A stretch of 64,000 bases of DNA from Lachnospiraceae bacterium MD308. Its GTDB lineage: Bacteria > Bacillota > Clostridia > Lachnospirales > Lachnospiraceae. Below are positions 49,119 through 58,145 of the stretch, piece after piece. The notes beneath the pieces were generated by a model that did no database searches, was not told the origin of the DNA, and saw nothing but the letters and a program-made list of their open reading frames with translations. A program made the position numbers and the translations under genes. The stretch is taken from NCBI GenBank assembly GCA_000403475.2, contig KE159795.1:1240983-1304982 (forward strand). The letters are read 5' to 3'. Every line of letters begins with the position of its first letter. Positions within the stretch are counted from its first letter, which is position 1.

Positions 49119-50036
49119 ATGCGCAATGTGAAATATACAGACAGTGTTACTTTCCGTTGTCTGGAGCATTTAAGAGAGACATCCTTGGACATCAGCCTGA
49201 TCCACGCCGGAAGGGAACACTGCAAACCATCGCATATCTGCCCGGGAAAACGAGAAGAATATATTCTGCATTTTGTTTTTTCAGGAAAAGGCTTTTACTC
49301 AGCAAACGGCATTACTTATCCACTGACTGCCGGACAAATGTTTGTAATGTATCCCGGCGAATCTGTCACCTACGGCTCCGACGCCGCAGACCCGTGGCAC
49401 TATGCGTGGATTGGCTTCAACGGAATCAGAGCTGACTCAATCTTAAGGCAATGCGGCTTTTCACCCAAAAAATTAGTTCTTCCTTCGCCGCTTCAGCCAG
49501 AAATCATCATGGACTGCATCGACAATATTCTGGATTGCAAAGCACTCACCTTTGCTGACGACCTTCGCAGAGAGGCCTGGATGCTTATGCTGTTCTCCAG
49601 ACTTATAGACAACCGCACTATGCTCCGGCACAAACACTCACCGGAAAGCCATAACTACGGCTCTAACGTCTATATGGAACTTGCCGTTGAGCACATCAAA
49701 TTCTATTATAAGGATGGGATTAATGTGTCAGATATTGCCGGACATATCGGAATCAGCCGCGCGTACTTAAACCATGTATTCCAAAAAGAGCTCGGCATAT
49801 CCATACAAAAATTCCTGATTGATTTCCGGATGCACAAGGCCGCAAACCTTCTTGTCAGCACAAATGATACAATCAAGGAAATCTCACGTGCCGTTGGCTA
49901 TGAAGATCAGCTTGCTTTCTCAAAAGCCTTTAAGAAAAAATTTGAGATGAGCCCCAAAAATTACCGGACATTCCGAGGTACTACTGTCCTCTACAATGAA
50001 AAACAATTAACCGACCACAAAGAAGACTTTTCCTAA
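49119..50036 (+). CDS. AraC family regulator of the alpha-galactoside operon
   Basis: This protein of about 305 residues has an N-terminal cupin-like sugar-sensing domain (about 20-150) and a C-terminal AraC DNA-binding pair (about 195-295) with ISRAYLNHVFQKELGISIQK and EISRAVGYEDQLAFSKAFKK. ATG 49119 follows AAAGGAG. It is divergent from the importer operon, like MsmR/RafR activators, and probably induces it in the presence of an alpha-galactoside. Confidence 0.92.
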   Translation: MRNVKYTDSVTFRCLEHLRETSLDISLIHAGREHCKPSHICPGKREEYILHFVFSGKGFYSANGITYPLTAGQMFVMYPGESVTYGSDAADPWHYAWIGFNGIRADSILRQCGFSPKKLVLPSPLQPEIIMDCIDNILDCKALTFADDLRREAWMLMLFSRLIDNRTMLRHKHSPESHNYGSNVYMELAVEHIKFYYKDGINVSDIAGHIGISRAYLNHVFQKELGISIQKFLIDFRMHKAANLLVSTNDTIKEISRAVGYEDQLAFSKAFKKKFEMSPKNYRTFRGTTVLYNEKQLTDHKEDFS

Positions 50037-50053
50037 TCGGAAAAGTCTTCTTT
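50019..50053. terminator. Bidirectional terminator
   Basis: AAAGAAGACTTTTCC (50019-50033) pairs with GGAAAAGTCTTCTTT (50039-50053); the AraC stop codon lies in the loop. It serves both the AraC gene and the converging EamA gene. Confidence 0.85.
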
Positions 50054-50072
50054 AAAATGGCTATTAGCTTTC

Positions 50073-50966
50073 TCATACTTTTTCCTTTTCTGACTTGCTG
50101 AATACCGCCAGTGCTGCTGTAGTGAGTACAAGCCCGGTCACTGCAAGCACCGTAGGTTTCTCTGCAAAAAACAAAAGCCCAAACACCATCGCAGCCACCG
50201 GCTCTCCCGCCGCCAATATAGACGCCTTCCCCGCTTCCATATAGTTGAGCGCAAGTGTATAAAACACATACGGAAGCACAGAAGTAACCAGTGCATTGAC
50301 AAGCATAAACAGCGCCATCTTCGCACCGCCGCCTGCTGTTACTGTATAGATGCATCTCCAGTCTGTCACCGGTAAGAGAGATGCGGCACTAAAAAGCATA
50401 CAGTAAAATATCATCGTAAATGCATGATATCCCCTCCGCACAGACTCTTTACTTACCAGACTATACATTGCATAAAAAAATGCCGCCAATATCCCAAAAC
50501 CTATCCCTGCCGCAGACCATTTCATCCCTGAACCGGCCTCTAATACTCCGCTCACCAACACGCACCCTGCCAGGGCAAGCACCATACATCCAAGCTTCTT
50601 CCCCGTTATCTTTTCGCCGAACAGAACCGCCGCAAAAAACAGTACAAATACAGGCGACATACTCAAGAGCACTGCTGCCAGGGACAATGTCACTTCTTTT
50701 ATTGACGCATTGTAGGCAAGCATTACTCCAAGTATCCCGCAAAATCCGCCAAGTGCAAAGATCCAGATATCCTTCAGGCGAATACAAAACATCCTCCTGT
50801 CATACAGACAGATCATCCCCGCCAGCACACATACTGCCACTGAAAGTCTTGACTCTGCCACCGTAAATCCGTCCATGCCAAGTTCTGTAAGCACCCTCAC
50901 GAAGATTCCCCCAGAGCCCCACATAATTCCAGACAATATCGGGAGCATGTAAATGATCCTTTTCAT
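50073..50966 (-). CDS. EamA/DMT-family transporter
   Basis: This 297-residue membrane protein has ten predicted helices in two repeated EamA units (about 5-140 and 150-290). The drug/metabolite transporter superfamily exports amino acids, metabolites or drugs; substrate cannot be told here. The start overlaps the stop of the translation-GTPase fusion gene by four bases, so it is translationally coupled to it. Confidence 0.88.
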   Translation of the reverse strand: MKRIIYMLPILSGIMWGSGGIFVRVLTELGMDGFTVAESRLSVAVCVLAGMICLYDRRMFCIRLKDIWIFALGGFCGILGVMLAYNASIKEVTLSLAAVLLSMSPVFVLFFAAVLFGEKITGKKLGCMVLALAGCVLVSGVLEAGSGMKWSAAGIGFGILAAFFYAMYSLVSKESVRRGYHAFTMIFYCMLFSAASLLPVTDWRCIYTVTAGGGAKMALFMLVNALVTSVLPYVFYTLALNYMEAGKASILAAGEPVAAMVFGLLFFAEKPTVLAVTGLVLTTAALAVFSKSEKEKV

Positions 50967-53704
50967 TTTTTATTTCCCCCAAGCTCTTTCTTCCCAAGAC
51001 GAACTTCTTCCATCTCCTTTAGAAGTTCTTCGTCCATAGTATCAAAGAGGTAGTTTTTCGTGCCGCGCGCTCCGCTCCCGTACTCCTCTTCCATCTGTTT
51101 TCTCACCAGTTTCACTTCCTCGAGAAATTCTCTCGCAGAAAGTAACGTCCCGCCCTGGCCAAGCGTCACCACCTGCTCCACTCCGTCAGAAGTTACGACT
51201 GTCACATGGTATTTCCGCCCAATTTCATGCACCACTTTCTCAATATACTGATCGGCGGTCTCCGCCTCTTTCGTATAGACTACATGTATATTGTGATACT
51301 TTTGTATTTCCAGAATATAACCGTCTACCTTATAGGCGTCAAAAACAAGGATTACCGTACATTTCTTAAATCCCTGATAATTGCAGAGAATATCCATAAG
51401 CTTTCCCCGCGCCCCTTCGATGTTATCCTTTGCCAGTTCCTTAAGATCCTCCCACGCAAAGATAACATTATAGCCGTCCACCAGAAGATACTCTTTTAAC
51501 GGTTCTTTCTTTTTCTGTCTTTTCTCGGCAGAGGACGCAACCGTTCTCGCTGCCGGAGCTGTTTTTGTCTCGTATTTCCCGTAAGTCCGGATGAAGATAT
51601 CCTCAAGCTCTTTTTCTTCCTTTCTGCTTTGAGAATACATCTGTGCCGCCTCTTTTCCTGCCGGAAGGCGTCCTGCACCTTTTCCTCTCCTTCCCAGCGT
51701 CTCCGATTCTGGCTTGTCCGCTTCTTCCGGCATCCATTTTTTCAGCTGGCTTTCTATATGCATGTGCGCCGGCACCTCATGCCACGGCACATAAAATCCT
51801 GCTCCGTGTGCACAAAATACAGACCCCGACGGGTTGTCCATATCCTTTTCCGGGTCATAGCCAATCTCTTCAATCACTTCTTCCTGGTTGTGACACGGCT
51901 CATAGTCTCTGAACGCAAGTGTAAGCCTGCCTCTTCCTCTGGTATACCCCAAAACCTCCCGCTGATAATCGCGCATGGCAGCTACCGGAGCTTTTCCGGA
52001 AAGAACCGTCATCTCTCCTGCCGTCTTTGGCGTATCTGTTTCCCCGTTCATTCTCTGGATATCTGTCATCGCCCGTCCGGTCATCTCCGCAGGAATTTCC
52101 AGCCGATAGGTGTAATACGGCTCTAGCAGGATGCTTTCCGCCTGCATAAGTCCCTGTCTCACTGCCCGGTAAGTAGACTGCCGGAAGTCGCCGCCCTCTG
52201 TATGCTTTAGATGTGCGCGGCCTGCCGCCAGCGTAATCTTCATATCTGTGACAACCGAGCCGGTCAGCACGCCGCGGTGGGGCTTTTCCGTCAGATGAGT
52301 GAGAATAAGCCTCTGCCAGTTCTTATCCAATTCATCCTCACTGCAGGCTGTGTGAAATGAAAGTCCGCTCCCCGGTTCTGCCGGTTCCAAGATCAGATGT
52401 ACCTCCGCATAATGCCGAAGCGGTTCATAGTGGCCCACACCCTCCGCCGTCTTTTGAATCGTCTCCTTGTACACGATATTGCCCGTACCGAATTCCACAG
52501 AAACACCGAACCGCTCCTGTATCAAGCTCTTTAAAATCTCCGTCTGTACTTCTCCCATAAGCCTGACGTGTATTTCGCCAAGCTCCTCATTCCAGACAAC
52601 CTTAAGCATCGGATCTTCCTCTTCAAGCTGCCGCAGGCAGACCAGCATCTTATGCACATCAAAGCCGTCCGGCAGCAATACCTGATAGTTTAAAACGGGC
52701 TCCAAAAACGGACTTTCCGAATCCTCCTCCGTCCCGAGGCCCTGCCCTGCGTATGTCCCATTCAGCCCTGTGACCGCGCAGACCATCCCGGCCTGCGCTT
52801 CCTGTACCATCTCATACTTCTCACCGGAATAGATGCGAATCTGATTCACCTTTTCCTCATCAACCAGGATATCCTTCACACATAACTTTCCCGCTGTAAT
52901 CTTTATATGGGTCAGGCGACTGCCCCGCGAATCACGGGATATCTTGAACACTCTGGCCCCGAAGCCCTCTCTTTTTTCCTTGTCTTCTTCTCCCCGGGAA
53001 CTTTGCCTGCCGATACACGCTCCTGCATACTTTTCAATTCCCTCTAAAAGCTTCTGCACACCCTCGTTTTTTAATGCAGCACCAAAATAACACGGGAAGA
53101 CCTTCCTCCCCGCAATCATCTCTGCTATCGTCTCTTCCTCAAGCCGCCCAGTCTCTAAATACTGCTCCATAGCATCCTCGCTGCAAAGAGCAATCTCTTC
53201 ATAAAAAGAATCCTCCGGCACATCAAAAGAAACGCAGCCTTCATCAAGACTGCGGGCCAGTTCTTTTAGAAGGGCAAGTTTATCCGTCCCCTCCTGATCC
53301 ATCTTATTGATAAAAAGAAATACCGGAATCCGATATATGGAAAGAAGCCTCCACAAAGTCCGTGTATGCCCCTGCACACCATCCGCCCCGTTAATTACCA
53401 GCACAGCCGCATCCAGCACTTTAAGCGTGCGCTCCATCTCCGCAGAAAAATCCACATGCCCCGGAGTGTCAAGAAGAGTTACCGTAAGCTCTCCCAGGGG
53501 AAACACCGCCTGTTTTGAAAAAATAGTTATCCCCCTGTTTTTTTCCAGTTCATAGTTATCCAAAAAAGCATCGCCGTGGTCTACCCGACCCTGCTTTCTG
53601 ATTCTTCCTGTAAGGTAGAGAATACTTTCGGAAAGAGTTGTCTTTCCTGCGTCAACATGAGCCAATATTCCAATCACAATTTTTTCATCATAATTTCTGA
53701 ACAT
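50963..53704 (-). CDS. Tet(M)/EF-G-like translation GTPase fused to a YacP/Rae1-type NYN nuclease
   Basis: This 913-residue protein has an N-terminal translation GTPase of the ribosome-protection/EF-G class (about 1-660) with AHVDAGKTT (15-23), DTPGHVDF near residue 76 and NKMDQEG near residue 133. A charged linker (about 660-735) leads to a C-terminal NYN/PIN-like domain (about 739-870). The four acidic positions of the YacP fold are present: D743 (VDGYN), D789 (VFDA), D818 (ADQY) and D840 (TSD). In Bacillus YacP (Rae1) cleaves mRNA in the ribosomal A site. The fusion could bring such a nuclease to stalled ribosomes. Tetracycline protection is not proven. It overlaps the parvulin and EamA genes. 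Confidence 0.88.
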   Translation of the reverse strand: MFRNYDEKIVIGILAHVDAGKTTLSESILYLTGRIRKQGRVDHGDAFLDNYELEKNRGITIFSKQAVFPLGELTVTLLDTPGHVDFSAEMERTLKVLDAAVLVINGADGVQGHTRTLWRLLSIYRIPVFLFINKMDQEGTDKLALLKELARSLDEGCVSFDVPEDSFYEEIALCSEDAMEQYLETGRLEEETIAEMIAGRKVFPCYFGAALKNEGVQKLLEGIEKYAGACIGRQSSRGEEDKEKREGFGARVFKISRDSRGSRLTHIKITAGKLCVKDILVDEEKVNQIRIYSGEKYEMVQEAQAGMVCAVTGLNGTYAGQGLGTEEDSESPFLEPVLNYQVLLPDGFDVHKMLVCLRQLEEEDPMLKVVWNEELGEIHVRLMGEVQTEILKSLIQERFGVSVEFGTGNIVYKETIQKTAEGVGHYEPLRHYAEVHLILEPAEPGSGLSFHTACSEDELDKNWQRLILTHLTEKPHRGVLTGSVVTDMKITLAAGRAHLKHTEGGDFRQSTYRAVRQGLMQAESILLEPYYTYRLEIPAEMTGRAMTDIQRMNGETDTPKTAGEMTVLSGKAPVAAMRDYQREVLGYTRGRGRLTLAFRDYEPCHNQEEVIEEIGYDPEKDMDNPSGSVFCAHGAGFYVPWHEVPAHMHIESQLKKWMPEEADKPESETLGRRGKGAGRLPAGKEAAQMYSQSRKEEKELEDIFIRTYGKYETKTAPAARTVASSAEKRQKKKEPLKEYLLVDGYNVIFAWEDLKELAKDNIEGARGKLMDILCNYQGFKKCTVILVFDAYKVDGYILEIQKYHNIHVVYTKEAETADQYIEKVVHEIGRKYHVTVVTSDGVEQVVTLGQGGTLLSAREFLEEVKLVRKQMEEEYGSGARGTKNYLFDTMDEELLKEMEEVRLGKKELGGNKK

Positions 53705-54431
53705 ACTTTTCCTTCAATTCTTTTACCTTTGCATTGTAAGCATCATTCTGCTTCTGGTGAAGAAGGTTTGCCTTAATTGTCTCGCTGATATCTGCGTAAG
53801 ACGTCTCAGAAGCTTTGCTCTTTCCTTCTACTTTAATCAGATGATAGCCAAAGCTTGTCTTTACCGGCCCAATAACCTTACCAATCTCGGCATCGAATGC
53901 CGCCTTCTCGAATTCTGGAACCATCTGCCCTTTCCCGAACTCGCCTAAGTCTCCCCCTCTCTGTCCGGACGGACAAGTAGAAAACTCCTTTGCTGCATCC
54001 TCAAAGGTCTTTTCGCCTCCTTCAATGGCTGTCAGAATCTCAGCACACCTTTCTTCGGTCTCAGTCAGGATATGCTTTGCCCTAACCGTCTCTCCCTTGA
54101 CAAATCGACGCTTGTTCGCCTGAAAATAGCTCTCCGCCTCCTCATCTGTGACGGTAATCCCTTTTAGCGTCTCGGAAACCATCAACTGCGCAAGAATATC
54201 TTTCCTCGCACCCTCCATGATCTTCTTAAATTCCTCTGTCTCGTCAAGCTTTAGCTCCTCTCCCTGCTTCGAAAACATACGCAGAGCAGTGAGCTGCTCC
54301 AAATACTGCTGCCTAAACTGCGGATTGTTGCGGTACGCCTGTTGATCCTGAGGAACATTCTCCATAAAATCATTCAAATCCCGCTCTGTAATCTCTTCTC
54401 CTGCCACAACTGCTAACACTTTATTATCCAT
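53688..54431 (-). CDS. Parvulin-type peptidyl-prolyl isomerase
   Basis: This protein of about 247 residues has an N-terminal SurA-like helical part and a central parvulin domain (about 112-205; AKHILTETEE, STCPSGQRGGDLGEFGKGQ and FGYHLIKVEGK). It has no signal peptide or lipobox, unlike PrsA, so it is probably cytoplasmic. ATG 54431 follows TTGGAGAA. It overlaps the downstream GTPase-NYN gene by 17 bases, suggesting a shared role around translation or folding. Confidence 0.88.
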   Translation of the reverse strand: MDNKVLAVVAGEEITERDLNDFMENVPQDQQAYRNNPQFRQQYLEQLTALRMFSKQGEELKLDETEEFKKIMEGARKDILAQLMVSETLKGITVTDEEAESYFQANKRRFVKGETVRAKHILTETEERCAEILTAIEGGEKTFEDAAKEFSTCPSGQRGGDLGEFGKGQMVPEFEKAAFDAEIGKVIGPVKTSFGYHLIKVEGKSKASETSYADISETIKANLLHQKQNDAYNAKVKELKEKYVQKL

Positions 54432-54507
54432 TATTTTCTCCAATCTTTCTGCTTTTTCTACTCAATTATAGCTTATCTTTATTCCCACGAAGCAACGAGC
54501 CAAGCAG

Positions 54508-54611
54508 CCATGCTTGCATGGGTATTTGGCGACTGCCGTGAGGGTCAAAGACCCCGCGGCTTGCTGCGCCAGAATTATGATGCCCCGTCAGCTTGCTGCG
54601 GGGTCTTTGAC
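54508..54611. repeat. Nested palindromic repeat element
   Basis: GTCAAAGACCCCGC (54544-54557) is inverted as GCGGGGTCTTTGAC (54598-54611), enclosing CTTGCTGCG-type direct repeats. A second small hairpin, CCATGC-TT-GCATGG, lies at 54508-54521. It fills the gap before the membrane protein gene, could act as its terminator, and looks like a dispersed REP/MITE-like element. Confidence 0.55.
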
Positions 54612-54628
54612 TTTCGATACAACAAGAA

Positions 54629-55066
54629 TCAATCATAATAATCATAATCGTCCCTTCTGCGCCTCCCCCCGCCGGACAACGAACGAATCAGTCTGAAAAT
54701 TCCAAGCACAACTGCCCGGATTGCAGCAAACACAATAAACATCGCCATGAATCCGGCCACGCCGGCTACGATATCATCAAAGTCCATCTTCCCGGTTCCG
54801 GTAATTCCCTGCCCGATCTCAATGGCAAATGCAATTACAATAATCACTGTAAACACATATATCCATGCAATAACAAGCACATGATTCTCACTCAGCAATT
54901 TGAACAGCGGATAAATAACGAACAGCATCCCCATTCCCAGGATTCCGATCACAAGAAAATGAAGCTCTTTATCCGAAAAAACAGTCTCAAAACTATCATT
55001 CCACGTCATGATCATATCGTGAATCACCGCTATCATCTTAACAATTACATATAAAAAATCAGCCAT
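54629..55066 (-). CDS. Small integral membrane protein, VanZ-like motif
   Basis: This 145-residue protein has three to four membrane helices (about residues 36-58, 65-85, 95-125). Its segment EIGQGITGTGKMDFDDIVAGVAGF resembles the VanZ-like motif. The C terminus is a charged tail of Arg then Asp/Tyr residues. The function is unknown. It is probably transcribed alone. Confidence 0.6.
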   Translation of the reverse strand: MADFLYVIVKMIAVIHDMIMTWNDSFETVFSDKELHFLVIGILGMGMLFVIYPLFKLLSENHVLVIAWIYVFTVIIVIAFAIEIGQGITGTGKMDFDDIVAGVAGFMAMFIVFAAIRAVVLGIFRLIRSLSGGGRRRRDDYDYYD

Positions 55067-55149
55067 AACATCCTCTCATCTTTCGTTTTGTTTTCTTTAA
55101 AAGTGTATATCATTTCGTCAAAGAAATCCAGTTATTTTTTCTTAAGGCT

Positions 55150-55205
55150 GCCAAAATAAATACCGCCCGGCAACTCATCCCCCAGGGAATCCGTCGCCGG
55201 ACGGT
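55150..55205 (-). terminator. Terminator of the YedE-TusA operon
   Basis: ACCGCCCGGC (55162-55171) pairs with GCCGGACGGT (55196-55205) with one G-U pair. The minus strand continues with ATTTATTTT. It lies just after the TusA-like gene. Confidence 0.65.
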
Positions 55206-55216
55206 CAGCACCTTAT

Positions 55217-55420
55217 TTATTCGATTACAATCTCAAAACCTGTATCAATCTCTTTTGTCTGCGTCTTTTTCCCGCGGTCTTTCGCAAGCTTCTCCACATT
55301 TGTCTTCTGGTGAGGCTCGCTGACCAACACTTTGACTGGCCCGCCGGCATTTTTTAAAGCTTCCGCTGTCAGCATAATCGGCTCGGGACAGGAAAGACCT
55401 CTTGCGTCTACTTCTTTCAT
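55217..55420 (-). CDS. TusA-like sulfurtransferase (YedF N-terminal type)
   Basis: This 67-residue TusA/SirA-fold protein carries the catalytic CPEP motif (GLSCPEPIM, Cys11) and the conserved C-terminal GFEIVIE strand. It carries sulfur or selenium as a persulfide or perselenide. It follows the YedE-like transporter gene after 13 bases, so the transporter and carrier work together. It could belong to thiosulfate uptake or selenium metabolism. Confidence 0.9.
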   Translation of the reverse strand: MKEVDARGLSCPEPIMLTAEALKNAGGPVKVLVSEPHQKTNVEKLAKDRGKKTQTKEIDTGFEIVIE

Positions 55421-55433
55421 AATACACGTCCTC

Positions 55434-56528
55434 CTATTTCACATTTTCTCGTTTGTTTGTAAATGCAATGATAAAGCACACAATAATGCAGATAACTACC
55501 GCTATCTTACCAGCCGGTGTAGCCGCTCCTGCAACTATTTCATTAGTCTCTGCATTCAACGCTGTTCCGCTTGATGCAAGCCCCAGATTATGGCAGAGCG
55601 CAGCTCCTGCAAATAAGCCTAATACCGTCACCGCCGCATCGGACGAGCCCTGTCCTGCCAGGATTAACTGACGAAGCGGGCATCCTCCGGCCAAAACCGC
55701 TGCAAATCCAACTGCATACATACCAAGGATATTCCACAGATGTTCAGAATGCGCAATAATTCCCGGTGTATCGAATCCTACTACGAACTTTCCCATCGCC
55801 AGGTTGAATACAAGCATTACCACAAACACACCGCCGATTACCGTCAGCAGGTCAAAATTTTTCATCAGGATCACGTCGCGGATTCCGCCTGCAAAGCACA
55901 TCCTCGCCTTCTGAGCCAGCGCTCCGAACACAAGGCCGCCCATCAAGGACATGGTAATCGGAGCATGCATACTTCCCGGCCCTGCCGCGCTTGCTTTCAG
56001 CAATCCCATCGCGCCGAGAATCAATACGCCAACCAGAAGAACCGGCAGGATTGCCCCGCTCTCTTTCCCGGTATCATGGGAACGTCCCAGGCTGAAGCCT
56101 TTCTTCAGTGCAAATGTACCTGTGGCCACACCAAGAATGAAACCGACCAATGCAACCCATGCATTCAAATCACCTGCCGACATACGGATGACCATACGAA
56201 GGGGGCAGCCTAAGAATACGAGGGAACCAATCATAATGACCATTCCTAAGACAAAGCGGATCATCGGTGATGAGCCTGCTGTTGAACGGAATTCCTTTGT
56301 CACAGCGGAAATCAAAAATGCTCCCAGCACCAAGCCCGTAATCTCCGGTCTTGCATACTGGACAACCTCTGCCTGGTGCATCCCGAGAGACCCTGCCATA
56401 TCACGCACAAAGCATGCGATACAGAACGCCATGTTCGCCGGATTACCGAAATATGCCAGAACCGCCGCAACCGCTCCGCATAAAATCCCCGCAACAGCGA
56501 GTTTTTTCCTTGAATCATACAAATTCAT
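55434..56528 (-). CDS. yedE: YedE/YeeE-like sulfur or selenium transporter
   Basis: This 364-residue protein has nine to ten membrane helices in two repeats (PF04143 type). The repeated conserved cysteine motifs are GCPLRMVIRMSAGD near residue 104 and GCPLRQLILAGQG near residue 286, which are thought to relay thiosulfate or selenium compounds. A TusA-like partner follows at once. No selD or selA gene is in the window, so the substrate remains open. Confidence 0.87.
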   Translation of the reverse strand: MNLYDSRKKLAVAGILCGAVAAVLAYFGNPANMAFCIACFVRDMAGSLGMHQAEVVQYARPEITGLVLGAFLISAVTKEFRSTAGSSPMIRFVLGMVIMIGSLVFLGCPLRMVIRMSAGDLNAWVALVGFILGVATGTFALKKGFSLGRSHDTGKESGAILPVLLVGVLILGAMGLLKASAAGPGSMHAPITMSLMGGLVFGALAQKARMCFAGGIRDVILMKNFDLLTVIGGVFVVMLVFNLAMGKFVVGFDTPGIIAHSEHLWNILGMYAVGFAAVLAGGCPLRQLILAGQGSSDAAVTVLGLFAGAALCHNLGLASSGTALNAETNEIVAGAATPAGKIAVVICIIVCFIIAFTNKRENVK

Positions 56529-56648
56529 GTTACTTTCCTCTCTTTCCTCTTTGAGTAACTATTTTATGTCTACCCTTATATTATGAACTTGTACAATTCT
56601 CATGTCCAATTGATTTTGTTAATAAATTATCATATATATTTGTAATAT

Positions 56649-58028
56649 CTATTTCCTCTCCCCGAGCTCCTGATAATCCACATGGTATCCCACGTACTTG
56701 TAAGCCGGCCGGATAATCTTTCCTTTATTCACCAGTTCTTCGAGCCTGTGGGCACTCCAGCCGGAAATCCTCGATATAGCAAAAATCGGCGTAAAAAGCT
56801 CTGTAGGAATCCCCAGCATACTGTACACAAGCCCGCTGTAAAAGTCTACATTAGCGCAGATCGGCTTGAAAAGTCTCCTTCTCTCCATCAAAAGCTTTGA
56901 CGCAATGCGCTCCACCATATTGTAAAGAGCAAACTCCCTTTCCATGCCTTTAGCTTCAGAAAGCTTTTTTGCGTATTCCTTTAACACTACCTCTCTCGGA
57001 TCAGATATCGTATAGACCGCATGACCCATACCGTAGATCAGCCCCGCGCCGTCAAACGCTTCTTTATCAAGCACTTTGATCAGATATTCCGTCACTGCCT
57101 TCTCATCGGTAACCTCCGGACAATTTTCTTTCAGATCGTCAAACATCTGCATAACTTTTAAGTTGGCGCCGCCGTGTCGCGGCCCCTTAAGCGATGACAT
57201 GGACGCCGCCACCGCCGAGTATGTATCCGTTCCTGAGCTTGTCACCACATGGTTCGTAAATGTACTGTTATTACCGCCACCATGATCCGCATGGAGCACA
57301 AGCGCAATATCTAAAACTTTCGCCTCAAGCTCTGTATATTTTCCATCCTTGCGCAGCATATACAAGAGATTTTCAGCGGTAGAAAGCTCCGGCTTTGGCG
57401 GGCGAACCATCAATGTCTTGTCAAAATGAAACATCCGGTATGCGTAATATGCGTACACACTCATCATCGGCATCTTCGCGATAAGCTGCAAAGACTGCCT
57501 GAGTACATTGGACACTGCGATATCATCAGGTCTGGCGTCATAGGAATACAAAAGCACGATACATTTCTGCAGCGCATTCATAATATTGGCTGGCGGCGCC
57601 TTCATCACTACATCCCTGACAAACTGCCCGGAAAGTTCCCGAAGACCGCCCAGTATCTTGATAAAGTTCTCGAACTCATCGTTGACCGGAAGCCGCCCGA
57701 ACAGCAGAAGATATGTCGCCTCCTCAAAAAGAAAGCGCTCCCTGCCCTTAGCGCTCACGATATCCCTCACATTGACTCCCTGATAGTAAAGCTCGCCTTC
57801 CACCGGGTAAGATCTGCCGTTCACCCTCTTCATCGCCACTACATCCGAAATCTCCGTAAGGCCGGTCAGCACGCCCTTTCCATTAGAGTCACGAAGTCCC
57901 CGTTTTACATCGTATTCCAAATAAAGATTCTGGTCAATCGCACCGGAACGCATACAGTTCTCAACCAGCTCCTCAAACTTAATATCCAGCTCCTCCCCAA
58001 GCTCCATCATAGAATGTACATTGTCCAT
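56649..58028 (-). CDS. gltA: Citrate synthase
   Basis: This 459-residue protein has the citrate synthase active site: His in LHADHGGGNNSTF, His in GMGHAVYTISDP and Asp in ANVDFYSGLVY. It condenses oxaloacetate and acetyl-CoA. No aconitase or isocitrate dehydrogenase gene is nearby, so it probably serves glutamate synthesis in an incomplete cycle. It is about 30-80 residues longer than the short bacterial type at the N terminus. A 2-methylcitrate synthase role is less likely. Confidence 0.92.
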   Translation of the reverse strand: MDNVHSMMELGEELDIKFEELVENCMRSGAIDQNLYLEYDVKRGLRDSNGKGVLTGLTEISDVVAMKRVNGRSYPVEGELYYQGVNVRDIVSAKGRERFLFEEATYLLLFGRLPVNDEFENFIKILGGLRELSGQFVRDVVMKAPPANIMNALQKCIVLLYSYDARPDDIAVSNVLRQSLQLIAKMPMMSVYAYYAYRMFHFDKTLMVRPPKPELSTAENLLYMLRKDGKYTELEAKVLDIALVLHADHGGGNNSTFTNHVVTSSGTDTYSAVAASMSSLKGPRHGGANLKVMQMFDDLKENCPEVTDEKAVTEYLIKVLDKEAFDGAGLIYGMGHAVYTISDPREVVLKEYAKKLSEAKGMEREFALYNMVERIASKLLMERRRLFKPICANVDFYSGLVYSMLGIPTELFTPIFAISRISGWSAHRLEELVNKGKIIRPAYKYVGYHVDYQELGERK

Positions 58029-58051
58029 AATTAACCTCTCCCTTCTTTCAT

Positions 58052-58106
58052 TTATAAAAATACCCGGCTGCCTGCAGGAAAGCCCCCTGCCCGGCAGTCA
58101 GGTATT
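58052..58106 (-). terminator. Terminator after the DegV gene
   Basis: AATACCCGGCTGCC (58059-58072) pairs imperfectly with GGCAGTCAGGTATT (58093-58106). The minus strand continues with a TTTTTATAA stretch. It separates degV from the citrate synthase gene. Confidence 0.75.
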
Positions 58107-58145
58107 ACCGCCTTTGGAAAATATCCTGCTGCATGTCTTACTATA

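Noticed and set aside
50963-53704. Simple tetracycline resistance gene
   Set aside because: The C-terminal NYN nuclease, greater length and chromosomal housekeeping context make a plain Tet(M)-type resistance call unsafe.
55740-56586. Plus-strand frames of 157 and 211 codons
   Set aside because: They are antisense to the YedE-like gene, with no family signature and no start signal.
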